Part shown: positions 33,750 to 42,838 of the stretch, piece by piece | Numbering within the stretch: the stretch's first letter is position 1 | How the letters are laid out: the number at the start of each line of letters is the position of its first letter | Source of the DNA: Wolinella succinogenes DSM 1740 | GTDB lineage: Bacteria; Campylobacterota; Campylobacteria; Campylobacterales; Helicobacteraceae | Assembly: GCF_000196135.1 (NCBI RefSeq) | Contig: NC_005090.1 | Location: 1,064,001-1,128,000, forward strand | DNA length: 64,000 nt | Reading direction: 5' to 3' | The notes under the pieces: generated by a model | Told to the model about the DNA's origin: nothing | The model's database searches: none | Seen by the model: only the letters and a program-made list of their open reading frames with translations | Made by a program: the position numbers and the translations under genes

Positions 33750-35354
33750 ATGTCTGACTTTTTATTGATGGATCCTCCCCAGATCCCAGATCTCCACGCC
33801 CCCGAAATCAACTGGTATCTCAAGAACTCTCTTGATTCCAAAGAGGAGAAGCTAAAGACTCTCTCCCTCCTTTATGAGGCAAGAGCCATCAAATTTGATC
33901 ATGCCCTCCACCAAGACTATGAAGAGAGTGTCTCTCCCTCTCTTCTTATCATTGGAGAGAGTCAAAGCGCCAAAGAGTTTGCCTCTAAAGCTTTAGAATC
34001 CTCCTTTGAGGTGGAGATTCTCCCCTATGAGAGTATTGAGAGTATTGAGGGGAAACTAGGAGCCTTTGTAGCCAACCTCACGGATGGAAGCTCTAGAGAG
34101 TTTGCCCAAGGAGTCCTCTTTAGGGAGGATGAGTTTGCCTCTAAGTATATGGGGATTGAGAAAGTCTCTGACTTTGAAGATGCCAAAGAGCTTTTAGAGA
34201 AACTCCAAAGTCGTCTAGGAATCTATCGCTACAAGACCACCATCACCTATAATCCTGAGATCTGCCAATATCATCATCGCCGAGAGAAGTCCTGTAGTAA
34301 GTGCGCCACCCTCTGTCCTACCTTTGGGGTGGTGAATGATGATTCCAAGATGGAGCTCCTCTTCTCCCAACTAGATTGTGTTGGCTGTGGAGGCTGTATC
34401 TCCGCCTGTCCCACGGGAGCCATCGATTACGCTCCCTATCCCAAGGAGGCTCTCTATGAGATTGCCCGACTCTACAATGAGACGACGATCTTAATGATCC
34501 CTGAGCCCTTCCTCAAAGATCTAGAGGAGGTCACTCTCCCTAAAGGAATCACTCCTTTGATTATTGATCGAGAGAAGTTCCCCTCTGAGATGCATCTTCT
34601 CACTCTATTGCAAGAGAGCGGAAGCTCACTTCTCTTCTACTCCCCCATCATCTCTCGCCCCACCAAAGAGGCTAACGAGATGCTCAATCAAATCTATCTC
34701 AAGGCCTATGGTGAGCCAGCCCTCTATCTTGCTCAAGATATTCCCACTCTCCTAGAGGCACTCCCTAAGGCTCACAAGATAGAGAAGAGCCTCTATCGCT
34801 ACACGCCTAAGCCCAACGAGTTAAGACGCAAGACCTTTGGAGAGAGGCTTCGCTATATCATCAAGGAGCAAGAGTTAGGTCAAGTCCCTAGTGGAGATTT
34901 CATCCGCTATGGAGAGATTAAAGTGGATCAAGAGAAGTGCACCCTCTGCCTCTCTTGCGTGGGAGCTTGCAATGTCAATGCCCTCACCGCCAACTCCAAT
35001 GAGTTCACCCTAGATTTTAACGCCTCTTTGTGCACCACCTGTGGCTACTGTCTTCCTAGCTGTCCTGAGAATGCCATCACACTAGAGCTAAGCGGCATCA
35101 CTTTGGCTCCCTCTTGGTTTGAGTCCAAGGTGATGGCTAGAGATGAGATGTTTAAATGCATTGAGTGTGGCAAGCCCTTTGCCACCAAGAAATCGGTGGA
35201 GAAGATCAAGAATCTCATGTCACCCCTCTTTGTGGGTAACGCCTTCAAGTTAAAGACGCTGGAGTGCTGTCCTGATTGCAAGGTGAAGGTGATGGTAGGC
35301 TTTAGCAGTGAAGCCGATTCCAAGAGAGAGACTATTTTAGAGGAGGTGGAGTGA
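33750..35354 (+). CDS. Polyferredoxin (multiple 4Fe-4S) of the formate dehydrogenase operon
   Basis: A 534-residue protein counted from the ATG at 33750 (AAGAAGG 8 bp upstream); the frame is open further up, through the leader hairpin. Residues about 1-165 lack motifs. Then come CSKCATLCP, CVGCGGCISACP (a full 4Fe-4S set), later CTLCLSCVGAC, CTTCGYCLPSCP, CIECGK and CCPDC. It has no export signal, so it is likely cytoplasmic. Homologues precede TorD-like and Tat-target genes in epsilonproteobacterial fdh operons and probably assist maturation or electron supply. The stop overlaps the next start by 4 bp. Confidence 0.85.
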   Translation: MSDFLLMDPPQIPDLHAPEINWYLKNSLDSKEEKLKTLSLLYEARAIKFDHALHQDYEESVSPSLLIIGESQSAKEFASKALESSFEVEILPYESIESIEGKLGAFVANLTDGSSREFAQGVLFREDEFASKYMGIEKVSDFEDAKELLEKLQSRLGIYRYKTTITYNPEICQYHHRREKSCSKCATLCPTFGVVNDDSKMELLFSQLDCVGCGGCISACPTGAIDYAPYPKEALYEIARLYNETTILMIPEPFLKDLEEVTLPKGITPLIIDREKFPSEMHLLTLLQESGSSLLFYSPIISRPTKEANEMLNQIYLKAYGEPALYLAQDIPTLLEALPKAHKIEKSLYRYTPKPNELRRKTFGERLRYIIKEQELGQVPSGDFIRYGEIKVDQEKCTLCLSCVGACNVNALTANSNEFTLDFNASLCTTCGYCLPSCPENAITLELSGITLAPSWFESKVMARDEMFKCIECGKPFATKKSVEKIKNLMSPLFVGNAFKLKTLECCPDCKVKVMVGFSSEADSKRETILEEVE

Positions 35355-35947
35355 TGGACGTTCGATCCTTTGATTCGGGACGAATCTTACTGTATGACTT
35401 TTTTTCGGGATTATTCTTGCATGATCTGCTAGTTGGGCGCAAGGAGCTTTTAGAGAAGCAACTAGAGATTCTTCTTCAAAGTCCCCTTGAAGAGGGGTTA
35501 GAGATTCCTCTTGGGCAGATGCTCTCTATGGTTCAAAAAGAGGGTATGGAGCCTATTGTTGCGGAGTACACCGAGCTCTTTGTGCTCCCCTTTACTCATC
35601 GGAGAATTCATCTTCTGCTCTCTCACTATAAAGAGGGATATGTAGGGGGACAGGCCTTACTGGATATTCGCCAGCGCCTCCGAGATTTCCCTATTCGAAT
35701 GAATGAGGAGCTCTGCAAAGAGAGTGAGGAGCACTTTGGATTCTTGCTGGTTCTCATGAGATTCTTGATAGAGAATCATGGGCAAGTGCCACTTAATAGT
35801 GAAGTCAAAGTCTTTAAAGAGTTTATCGCCCCCTATGGAGAGAGCATCACCCAAGAGCTCATCAGCCATCCTCAAGCGAGATTCTACGCTAGTGCTGGCA
35901 AGGTATTGGCTAGCTTCTTGGGCTTTGAGCGGAACCTTTTAAAATAA
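35351..35947 (+). CDS. TorD/DmsD-family chaperone for the Mo/W enzyme
   Basis: A 198-residue, all-helical protein with the TorD-family pattern around LLYDFFSGLFLHDLL, EYTELFVLP (the Y-x-x-LF motif) and EHFGFLLVLMRFLIE. Such chaperones bind the twin-arginine leader and guide cofactor insertion before export. The following FdhA has a Tat leader, so it is the likely client. It overlaps the polyferredoxin gene by 4 bp. An in-frame ATG one codon later is also possible. Confidence 0.82.
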   Translation: MMDVRSFDSGRILLYDFFSGLFLHDLLVGRKELLEKQLEILLQSPLEEGLEIPLGQMLSMVQKEGMEPIVAEYTELFVLPFTHRRIHLLLSHYKEGYVGGQALLDIRQRLRDFPIRMNEELCKESEEHFGFLLVLMRFLIENHGQVPLNSEVKVFKEFIAPYGESITQELISHPQARFYASAGKVLASFLGFERNLLK

Positions 35948-35948
35948 C

Positions 35949-36004
35949 GGAGGAAGCAGAAGTTCCTCCCTTTGAGTGTCGTTGGCGTCGCTCACAGGGA
36001 GGAA
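35949..36004 (+). promoter_or_regulatory. Intergenic alternative hairpins inside the fdh operon
   Basis: TTCCTCCCT (35963-35971) can pair with GGAGGAA just before it (35949-35955) or with AGGGAGGAA after it (35996-36004, 9 bp). The two structures exclude each other. They lie between the accessory genes and the gene for the small Tat protein. Differential mRNA stability, processing or attenuation are possible; no T-run follows. Confidence 0.45.
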
Positions 36005-36034
36005 TCCCAACATCCTGTTTGAAAGGAGGAGAGA

Positions 36035-36241
36035 ATGGAAGTTAAAGAGAACTCCCGAAGGAAGTTCTTAGTGAAGGCTGGAAAGACTTCAGTGTTGCTA
36101 GCAGGCGGAGCTATCGTGCTCAGTGGCTGCAATAATGAACCTAAAGCCTCACCAGAGCTCACTCGAGGAAAATCCAAGAAGACCGAAATCCTCTACCAAA
36201 AGAGTCCTCACTGGGAAGAGTATTTTAGTATTGCACATTAA
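36035..36241 (+). CDS. Small Tat-signal protein of the formate dehydrogenase region
   Basis: A 68-residue protein with the twin-arginine motif RRKFLVKAG (residues about 8-16), a hydrophobic stretch (TSVLLAGGAIVLSG) and a short polar tail ending EEYFSIAH. It matches the short 'formate dehydrogenase region TAT target' proteins that precede FdhA. AAGGAGGAG stands just before the ATG. The segment VLSGC could also be a lipobox, giving a membrane-anchored peptide. Its role in assembly is not known. Confidence 0.8.
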   Translation: MEVKENSRRKFLVKAGKTSVLLAGGAIVLSGCNNEPKASPELTRGKSKKTEILYQKSPHWEEYFSIAH

Positions 36242-36291
36242 CAAGGCAAAGCGTCAAGTTGAACTTCAAATCTAACAACAAGGAGGAAGTC

Positions 36292-39111
36292 ATGAGTGAA
36301 GCGTTAAGCGGACGCGGGAACGATCGAAGAAAGTTCCTAAAGATGTCGGCTTTAGCAGGAGTCGCAGGCGTGAGTCAAGCGGTTGGCTCCGACCAAAGCA
36401 AAGTGCTTAGACCTGCAACAAAACAAGAGTTAATCGAAAAATACCCAGTGTCCAAAAAGGTAAAAACGATTTGCACCTATTGCTCGGTCGGATGTGGAAT
36501 TATAGCGGAAGTGGTCGATGGTGTATGGGTACGCCAAGAGGTCGCTCAAGATCACCCCATTAGTCAAGGGGGTCACTGCTGCAAGGGCGCCGATATGATT
36601 GATAAGGCTCGAAGCGAAACAAGACTTCGATACCCCATTGAGAAAGTTGGCGGAAAATGGCGTAAAACTTCATGGGATAGCGCCATGGATAAGATTGCCA
36701 AGCAGCTTCAGGATCTCACCCAAAAATATGGCCCTGATAGCGTCATGTTCATTGGCGGCTCCAAGTGTTCGATTGAACAATCCTATTATTTTAGAAAGTT
36801 TGCCGCCTTTTTTGGCACCAACAATCTCGATACCATCGCACGAATCTGCCATGCCCCAACAGTTGCTGGAGTCTCCAATACCCTTGGATATGGCGGTATG
36901 ACCAATCACTTGGCAGACATGATGCACTCCAAGGCGATTTTTATCATTGGTGGAAATCCCGCAGTGAATCACCCTGTAGGCATGGTGCATATCTTGCGCG
37001 CTAAAGAGGCAGGAGCAAAAATCATCGTTGTGGATCCCCACTTCAGTCGAACAGCAACTAAAGCCGATCACTATGTGAGATTGCGCAATGGCACGGATGT
37101 CGCCTTCATGTATGGGATGATTCGCCATATTGTAAAAAATGGACTAGAAGATAAAGAATTTATTCGACAACGCCTATTTGGCTACGAAGAGATTCTTAAA
37201 GAGTGCGAACAGTACACCCCTGAAGTGGTCGAAGAGGTCACAGGCGTGCCCGCCCAACAACTTATTGAGATCACGGAGATCTTCGCTAAAGCCAAGCCTG
37301 CTTCACTGATCTGGGGGATGGGTCTCACCCAGCACACCACAGGTACAAGCAACACTCGTTTGGCCCCTATTTTACAGATGATTCTTGGAAACATTGGCAA
37401 ACGAGGTGGAGGCACTAACGTTTTACGAGGTCATGACAATGTCCAAGGCGCGAGCGACATGGGCAACCTAGCCGACAGTCTTCCTGGCTATTATGGGTTA
37501 GACAAAAATGCATGGAATCACTTCTGTGGAATCTGGAAAGTGGATTTCGAAGCAATGCAAAAACGCTTTAAGACCCCTGATATGATGCATAAAAAAGGTT
37601 TCAGTGTATCCACATGGAGATATGGGGTGACTGAAGAGGAGAACATCCCCCACAATGCAGGCACTAAACTTCGAGCCTTGATTGTCGTGGGAAGCGGAAT
37701 CTCTACGATCGCACGCGTGGATACCACCAAAGACGCTCTAGACAAGATGGATTTAGTCGTCTTTTTTGATCCCTATTTCAATGATGCAGCCGCCCTCACC
37801 AACCGAAAAGATAATCTCTATATCCTTCCTGCCGCCACACAGATGGAGACCAGCGGAAGCGTCGCAGCGACGAATCGAAGCTATCAGTGGCGATCCATGG
37901 TTATGAAGCCACTCTTTGAGTGTCGACCTGACGAAGAGATTCTCTTTGATTTAGCTAAGCGACTTGGATTCTATGAGGAGTACACTCGCTCTTTGGGGGA
38001 TGGCAAAGGAAACTTTGTATGGCCCGATGATGCGACTAGAGAGGTGGCCAAGGCTATACGAACTGTCGGCTTCCAAGGCAGAACTCCAGAACGACTCAAG
38101 GCTCATGCAGAAAACTGGCATATGTTTGATAAGTTCACCCTCAGAGGAAAGGGCGGCCCCGTCAAAGGCGAATACTATGGTCTTCCTTGGCCTTGCTGGA
38201 GCGAAAAGCATCCTGGAACACCAAATCTATGGGATGACAGCATCCCTGTAATGGATGGAGGTCTTGGCTTTAGGGTTCGATGGGGTGATGTGTCACCCAC
38301 AGGAGAAAGTTTGTTGGCCAGCCAGGACAGCTCTTTGCCCGGCTCAAAATTCAAGGGCGGTCATAGCATGATCACCGATAAAAATGTCGAAGCTATCACT
38401 GGAATCGCCCTCACCGAAGAGGAAAAAGCCAAAGTGGCAGGCAAGACATGGGCGACTGACACCACCAATATCTTGGTTGAAAAAGCACTCGCCGCAGGTC
38501 TCTCCCCTATGGGTAATGGTAGAGCTAGAGCGATTGTTTGGGAGTGGACGGATCAGATTCCTAAACACCGTGAACCCATCTACACAATTCGACACGATCT
38601 CATTAGCCAATATCCAACCTTCAAAGACAAGCCCAACCACTTTAGGGCAAATATTCGCTATGAGAGCCGCCAAAAAGAGAAAGATTGGACCAAAGAGTTC
38701 CCGCTTAATATGCTTTCTGGACGACTAGTAGCACAGTTTGGCACAGGCACAGAGACAAGATCAGCTCATTACCTCGCCGAGGTTCAGCCTGAGATGTTTG
38801 TGGAGATTCATCCCGAAACAGCCACGGATTTAGGCGTGAAGCATGGTGACATGGTTTGGGTGCACGGCACCAATGGGGCAAAGATTCTCGTGAAAGCGAG
38901 ACATAGCTACAAGGTCAACAAAACAAGTGTTTTCCTCCCCCAGAATTTCGGAGGAATGTATCAAGGAGAGTCACTGGTTCCGTATCATATTGCAGGCACA
39001 GAGCCTTATGTTATTGGTGAATCATGCAATACCATCACAAGTGATGCATACGACATCAACACCAGTACTCCTGAAACCAAGTGCGGCCTCTGCCGCATCG
39101 AAAAAGCGTAG
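36292..39111 (+). CDS. fdhA: Formate dehydrogenase catalytic subunit (Mo/W bis-pterin)
   Basis: A 939-residue periplasmic enzyme. The ATG at 36292 (AAGGAGGAAG upstream) gives a Tat leader DRRKFLKMSALAG. A 4Fe-4S site TICTYCSVGCG and GGHCCKG follow, then the active-site loop IARICHAPTVAG with Cys at about residue 186, where E. coli enzymes have selenocysteine. The C-terminal molydopterin-binding domain is complete. It oxidises formate to CO2 and feeds electrons through FdhB and FdhC to menaquinone, the main electron donor system in Wolinella-type respiration. Confidence 0.95.
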   Translation: MSEALSGRGNDRRKFLKMSALAGVAGVSQAVGSDQSKVLRPATKQELIEKYPVSKKVKTICTYCSVGCGIIAEVVDGVWVRQEVAQDHPISQGGHCCKGADMIDKARSETRLRYPIEKVGGKWRKTSWDSAMDKIAKQLQDLTQKYGPDSVMFIGGSKCSIEQSYYFRKFAAFFGTNNLDTIARICHAPTVAGVSNTLGYGGMTNHLADMMHSKAIFIIGGNPAVNHPVGMVHILRAKEAGAKIIVVDPHFSRTATKADHYVRLRNGTDVAFMYGMIRHIVKNGLEDKEFIRQRLFGYEEILKECEQYTPEVVEEVTGVPAQQLIEITEIFAKAKPASLIWGMGLTQHTTGTSNTRLAPILQMILGNIGKRGGGTNVLRGHDNVQGASDMGNLADSLPGYYGLDKNAWNHFCGIWKVDFEAMQKRFKTPDMMHKKGFSVSTWRYGVTEEENIPHNAGTKLRALIVVGSGISTIARVDTTKDALDKMDLVVFFDPYFNDAAALTNRKDNLYILPAATQMETSGSVAATNRSYQWRSMVMKPLFECRPDEEILFDLAKRLGFYEEYTRSLGDGKGNFVWPDDATREVAKAIRTVGFQGRTPERLKAHAENWHMFDKFTLRGKGGPVKGEYYGLPWPCWSEKHPGTPNLWDDSIPVMDGGLGFRVRWGDVSPTGESLLASQDSSLPGSKFKGGHSMITDKNVEAITGIALTEEEKAKVAGKTWATDTTNILVEKALAAGLSPMGNGRARAIVWEWTDQIPKHREPIYTIRHDLISQYPTFKDKPNHFRANIRYESRQKEKDWTKEFPLNMLSGRLVAQFGTGTETRSAHYLAEVQPEMFVEIHPETATDLGVKHGDMVWVHGTNGAKILVKARHSYKVNKTSVFLPQNFGGMYQGESLVPYHIAGTEPYVIGESCNTITSDAYDINTSTPETKCGLCRIEKA

Positions 39112-39121
39112 GGGGTGAAGC

Positions 39122-39724
39122 ATGGAAAGTCAAGCTAGAGTCAAGTTCTATTGTGATGAGGCTAGATGTATTGATTGTCATGGATGTGATGTGGCTTGTA
39201 AAGAGGCCCATCACCTTCCTGTGGGAGTCAACCGAAGAAGAGTGGTGACCCTCAATGAAGGTCTTGTAGGCAAAGAGAAATCCCTCTCTATTGCCTGCAT
39301 GCACTGCTCTGATGCCCCTTGTGCTCAGGTCTGCCCAGTGGACTGCTTCTATGTTCGAGCCGATGGGATTGTATTGCATGACAAAGAGAAGTGCATTGGA
39401 TGCGGTTACTGCCTCTATGCCTGCCCCTTTGGTGCTCCTCAATTCCCCAAGAGTGGAATCTTTGGTTCAAGAGGACCTATGGATAAGTGCACCTTCTGTG
39501 CTGGAGGTCCTGAAGAGACTCACAGCGAGAAGGAGTATAAGCTCTATGGACAGAATCGTATCGCTGAGGGCAAAGTCCCTGTATGTGCAGCGATGTGCTC
39601 CACCAAGGCACTCCTAGCAGGAGATTCTGATAGCATCTCGCTCATCATTCGTGAGAGAGTGCTCAAGCGAGGCAGTGGAACAGCCAGTGTTCCTTACACC
39701 TGGTCACAAGCCTACAAGGATTAA
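39122..39724 (+). CDS. fdhB: Formate dehydrogenase iron-sulfur subunit
   Basis: A 200-residue ferredoxin-like protein with four 4Fe-4S clusters: CIDCHGCDVACKEAHH, CMHCSDAPCAQVCP, CIGCGYCLYACP and KCTFCAGG plus CAAMC. It has no signal of its own and is probably carried across the membrane with FdhA by the Tat system. It passes electrons from FdhA to the cytochrome b subunit. It starts 10 bp after fdhA with AGGGGGTGAAGC upstream. Confidence 0.95.
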   Translation: MESQARVKFYCDEARCIDCHGCDVACKEAHHLPVGVNRRRVVTLNEGLVGKEKSLSIACMHCSDAPCAQVCPVDCFYVRADGIVLHDKEKCIGCGYCLYACPFGAPQFPKSGIFGSRGPMDKCTFCAGGPEETHSEKEYKLYGQNRIAEGKVPVCAAMCSTKALLAGDSDSISLIIRERVLKRGSGTASVPYTWSQAYKD

Positions 39725-39726
39725 GA

Positions 39727-40647
39727 ATGAAAAAGCCTCTATTGCCCCTCCTCTCCCTTCTGGGAGCCTTGGGGGCACAAGCTTCTGAGAATCTCAAGGA
39801 GCCCTTGGATTTCAGCTACAACACCCAAATCTATGGAAAGCCCATGATTGAGGCAATCCCCACTTGGGGAAGTGGAGGGATTCTAGGTCTTGGAGAGATT
39901 GGAGGAATAGGAGGATTAGGAGAGCTCTTCACCTTCTTGCAAAGTGGTTACTTTGCTCTTATCTTCCTAGCGATCATCATCGCTATCCCTTTGGTCTTCC
40001 TAGGTCACTATATGGTGATTGGACCCAAGCGATTCTCTCATGAGGGGAAGAAGATCAAGGTCTTTAACACCTTCAACATCATGGTGCACTGGATTGCAGG
40101 GATTCCCTTTGTGCTTCTTTGCATCACAGGACTTCTGATGGTCTTTGGAGATGCCCTAGGGGGTGGAGCTTTTATTCGATTCGCTAGAGATGTGCATGGA
40201 TTAGCCACGATCATCTTTGCGATCTTTGGTCCCCTCATGTTCATCATGTGGGTGAAGCACGCTCTCTTTAAGATGTATGACATCGACTGGATGCTCATTC
40301 TTGGAGGGTATCTAAGCAAGGTGAAGAGACCTATTCCTGCAGGCAAATTCAATGCGGGTCAGAAGATGTGGTTCTGGGTCTGCACGATGGGAGGATTCTT
40401 CATGGTCTATAGTGGCTATGTGATGTTCTTCCAAGAGGGCAATATTGAGACCCTAAGACTCATGGCGATCTTGCACAATGTAGTGGGGTTTGCTGTGGTG
40501 GCTCTCCTTATGACTCACATCTATATGGCAGCCTTTGCGATTGAGGGTGCATTGCACTCCATCCTAGATGGTCATATGGGTGAAGAGGAGGTAGCGATTC
40601 TTCATAGTTTCTACTATAAAGAGTTGCAGGCGGAGGGGAAAGTATGA
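39727..40647 (+). CDS. fdhC: Formate dehydrogenase cytochrome b subunit
   Basis: A 306-residue membrane protein with a cleavable signal (PLLPLLSLLGALGAQA) and four later membrane segments (for example YFALIFLAIIIAIPLVFLGH and VVGFAVVALLMTHIYMAAFA). His residues in the segments (FNIMVHWIAG, DVHGLAT, LMTHIYM) are the likely heme b ligands. It anchors the complex and reduces menaquinone. It starts 2 bp after fdhB and overlaps fdhD by 4 bp. Confidence 0.93.
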   Translation: MKKPLLPLLSLLGALGAQASENLKEPLDFSYNTQIYGKPMIEAIPTWGSGGILGLGEIGGIGGLGELFTFLQSGYFALIFLAIIIAIPLVFLGHYMVIGPKRFSHEGKKIKVFNTFNIMVHWIAGIPFVLLCITGLLMVFGDALGGGAFIRFARDVHGLATIIFAIFGPLMFIMWVKHALFKMYDIDWMLILGGYLSKVKRPIPAGKFNAGQKMWFWVCTMGGFFMVYSGYVMFFQEGNIETLRLMAILHNVVGFAVVALLMTHIYMAAFAIEGALHSILDGHMGEEEVAILHSFYYKELQAEGKV

Positions 40648-41504
40648 GACACACCGATAGATTTGTTAAAAAGGTGGTGATTGAACGAATCGGCGATCAG
40701 AGAGTGCTCGCCGAGGAGGAAGATGTGGTGATCAAAGAGGAGAGAATCTCTCTCTATCTTAATGGCACCAAGCTTATGTCCATGATGTCTCTTCCTTCCG
40801 ATCAAGATGCTCATGCGGTGGGCTTCTTGATGAGTGAGGGGGTGATTGAGAAGATCGAAGACTTAAAGAGTGTTCAAATCTCTTCTGATGGGAGCTCTGT
40901 CTATGTAGAGGCTCTCATCAACCATGAGAACATCACCAATCTCTTCAAAGAGAAGACACTCACTTCAGGTTGTTGTGTCGGAGTGACGGGGAATCTTGAA
41001 GGCAATGTCCTAAGAAAGTTCATCGCTACTCCCATGCAGATTTCTTTGGAGAGAATCTGGGAAGGGATGGAAGAGTTTGAGATGAGCAGCCATCTCTTTC
41101 ATGAGACAGGCTGCGTTCATAAAGCCTCCCTTCTCTTAGAAGATGGAAGCAAGATCACGGCTGAGGATATTGGTCGTCATAATGCAATTGATAAGGTGAT
41201 GGGTAAAGCCAGGCTAGGGAGAATAGATACAGAGAAGGCTGTGCTAGTGGTGAGCGGAAGACTCTCCATGGAGATGGTGGTTAAAGCTGTCATGCACAAC
41301 ATTCCCATGATTGTCTCTAGGGCAGCAGCAACCTTTCTTGGAATCAAGACAGCCCAAGAGCTAGGGGTGACTCTAGTGGGCTTTGCTAGAGGGGAGAAGA
41401 TGAATATCTACACCCATTCTGGTCGAGTGGACTTGAGGGCTTGCAAGAGGAAAAGAGGGGTGACTCTTCACGCTCCAAATCAATCTAGCTCTCTTCTTCG
41501 TTAG
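40644..41504 (+). CDS. fdhD: Formate dehydrogenase accessory sulfurtransferase
   Basis: A 286-residue FdhD. The family pattern is seen in EERISLYLNG, DAHAVGFLMSEGV, ETGCVHKASLL, EDIGRHNAIDKVMG and VSGRLSMEMV. FdhD passes sulfur from IscS to the Mo/W cofactor and is needed for FdhA activity. The usual loop with two Cys two residues apart (SxCGxCG) reads TSGCCVGVTG here, with adjacent Cys residues; this may be normal for the subgroup. Confidence 0.93.
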   Translation: MRHTDRFVKKVVIERIGDQRVLAEEEDVVIKEERISLYLNGTKLMSMMSLPSDQDAHAVGFLMSEGVIEKIEDLKSVQISSDGSSVYVEALINHENITNLFKEKTLTSGCCVGVTGNLEGNVLRKFIATPMQISLERIWEGMEEFEMSSHLFHETGCVHKASLLLEDGSKITAEDIGRHNAIDKVMGKARLGRIDTEKAVLVVSGRLSMEMVVKAVMHNIPMIVSRAAATFLGIKTAQELGVTLVGFARGEKMNIYTHSGRVDLRACKRKRGVTLHAPNQSSSLLR

Positions 41505-41528
41505 AGAGTTCGATTAAGTTTTTATCGA

Positions 41529-41557
41529 AGATTCTAGGGGATTCTCCTCTAGAATCT
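41529..41557. terminator. Bidirectional terminator hairpin between fdhD and dinB
   Basis: AGATTCTAGGGGA (41529-41541) pairs with TCCTCTAGAATCT (41545-41557): 13 pairs including one G-T, with a 3-base loop. It lies exactly between two converging genes. T tracts are weak, but the position and stability make termination the likely role. Confidence 0.65.
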
Positions 41558-42067
41558 CTACCCTTGACGACTCTCCTCGTAGAGGTAGGCAATATAGTCT
41601 AAAGGCTCAAAGTCGTAGCCTAGACTCTCTAGGGCGGCGGTGATTTGACCTCGATGGTGAGTCTGATGGTTAAAGAGATGAAAGAGGATGCTCTCTCGAT
41701 CCATGGCGTGTTTTTTCCCCTCGGTGGATTGGTATTCGACCACCTTGGCTAGTTTCTCTTTGGTGGTGTTTTTGATGTAGTCGCATAGCACCTTATCCAT
41801 CCGCTCGCACACCTCCGCTAGTTCCACCAGACCGATTCCCACCTCTTCATGGATATGCGCTCGCGCAAAAGGCTTGCCTTTGATGCGGCTATACCAAAGC
41901 TCTGCGACAATGGCGTTGTGATTGAGAATCCCAAAAATAGAACGAAAGTAGAGCTTCAAATCTTCATGAAGCGTCTCTTTGGGAATCTCAGCACACGCTT
42001 TGTAGAGGCGCCGATCACACCAGAGGTTGTAGTGCGCCAGCTCCAAAAGGCGATTTTGGGCTTTCAT
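41558..42067 (-). CDS. DinB-family protein
   Basis: A 169-residue helical protein. LLELAHYNLWCDRRLYKAC at the start, the HNAIVAELWYSRIKGKP segment and HLFNHQTHHRGQITAAL near the end carry the three His residues of the DinB/YfiT four-helix bundle metal site. Family members include thiol transferases and proteins of unknown activity. Here the gene is alone and faces the fdh operon. SD GGAGAGAG precedes the ATG. Confidence 0.85.
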   Translation of the reverse strand: MKAQNRLLELAHYNLWCDRRLYKACAEIPKETLHEDLKLYFRSIFGILNHNAIVAELWYSRIKGKPFARAHIHEEVGIGLVELAEVCERMDKVLCDYIKNTTKEKLAKVVEYQSTEGKKHAMDRESILFHLFNHQTHHRGQITAALESLGYDFEPLDYIAYLYEESRQG

Positions 42068-42219
42068 AATCTCTCTCCTTGGATGTTTGGGTAGATTTGA
42101 CTCAATGGATTATACCCCTGAATGGAGAATCGTTGGTAACTTTTTGGAGTTGAGATAAGATTCTAAAACCTAATTTTTGAGGCGGGTTTTAACCACTATT
42201 TCTCCACAAGGGGCGAAAG

Positions 42220-42807
42220 ATGAAACATCTCATAGGAATCACACTGGCGGCGGGCTTGGCTTTGATCATGACAGGATGCTCTCAAAAGGCTGAAATTCCA
42301 GCGGGACAAGATCCTGCTTTGGTGAAGAGCAAAATTGAAGAGGCGCCAGAGTGGGTGAAGAATCCAAGCACGCTCAAGCAACTCGTGGGGATTGGCTCCT
42401 CTAGAGCGACTCGCGCGGGGATCAACTTCCAGCGCCAAGAGGCACTGGCTAATGCCAGAGATGATCTAGCGCGTTCTCTTGAGGTGCGGGTGAGAAATAT
42501 GTTCAAAAATTTCACTCAAGGCGTGGGCGTGGATGGCTATGGCGGAATCGATAAGGTGGCCTCCGATGTCTCTAGACAGGTGAGTGCGCAAACTCTAGCG
42601 GGCGTAGTGCAAAAGGATATGTGGATCGCCAAAGATGGAGAGATGTTTGTGATGATTGGATTTGAGCCTGAGATGCTCCAAAAAGCGCTCCGCGACAACC
42701 TCACCCAAGGCAAAATCATCTCTTCTAAACAAGAGGCCAAAGAGGCGTTTGAGGAGCTAGACAAGATGATTGATAAGATGGTCAAAGAGGAGGGGGGCTA
42801 TCTGTAG
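42220..42807 (+). CDS. LPP20-family outer-membrane lipoprotein
   Basis: A 195-residue lipoprotein. The lipobox LIMTGC (Cys about residue 20) marks lipidation. The mature part has APEWVKNPS, LVGIGSSRATRAGINFQRQEALANARDDLARSLEVRV, the pattern of Helicobacter pylori Lpp20 and its relatives. These sit in the outer membrane, with unclear roles in envelope or flagellar sheath biology. It is first in a three-gene set with another envelope protein and another lipoprotein. Confidence 0.85.
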   Translation: MKHLIGITLAAGLALIMTGCSQKAEIPAGQDPALVKSKIEEAPEWVKNPSTLKQLVGIGSSRATRAGINFQRQEALANARDDLARSLEVRVRNMFKNFTQGVGVDGYGGIDKVASDVSRQVSAQTLAGVVQKDMWIAKDGEMFVMIGFEPEMLQKALRDNLTQGKIISSKQEAKEAFEELDKMIDKMVKEEGGYL

Positions 42808-42838
42808 GTCACTCCAGCGTCTCGCTCTCTTTAAGGGG

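Noticed and set aside
36847-36849. Selenocysteine codon in fdhA
   Set aside because: The codon is TGC, plain cysteine.
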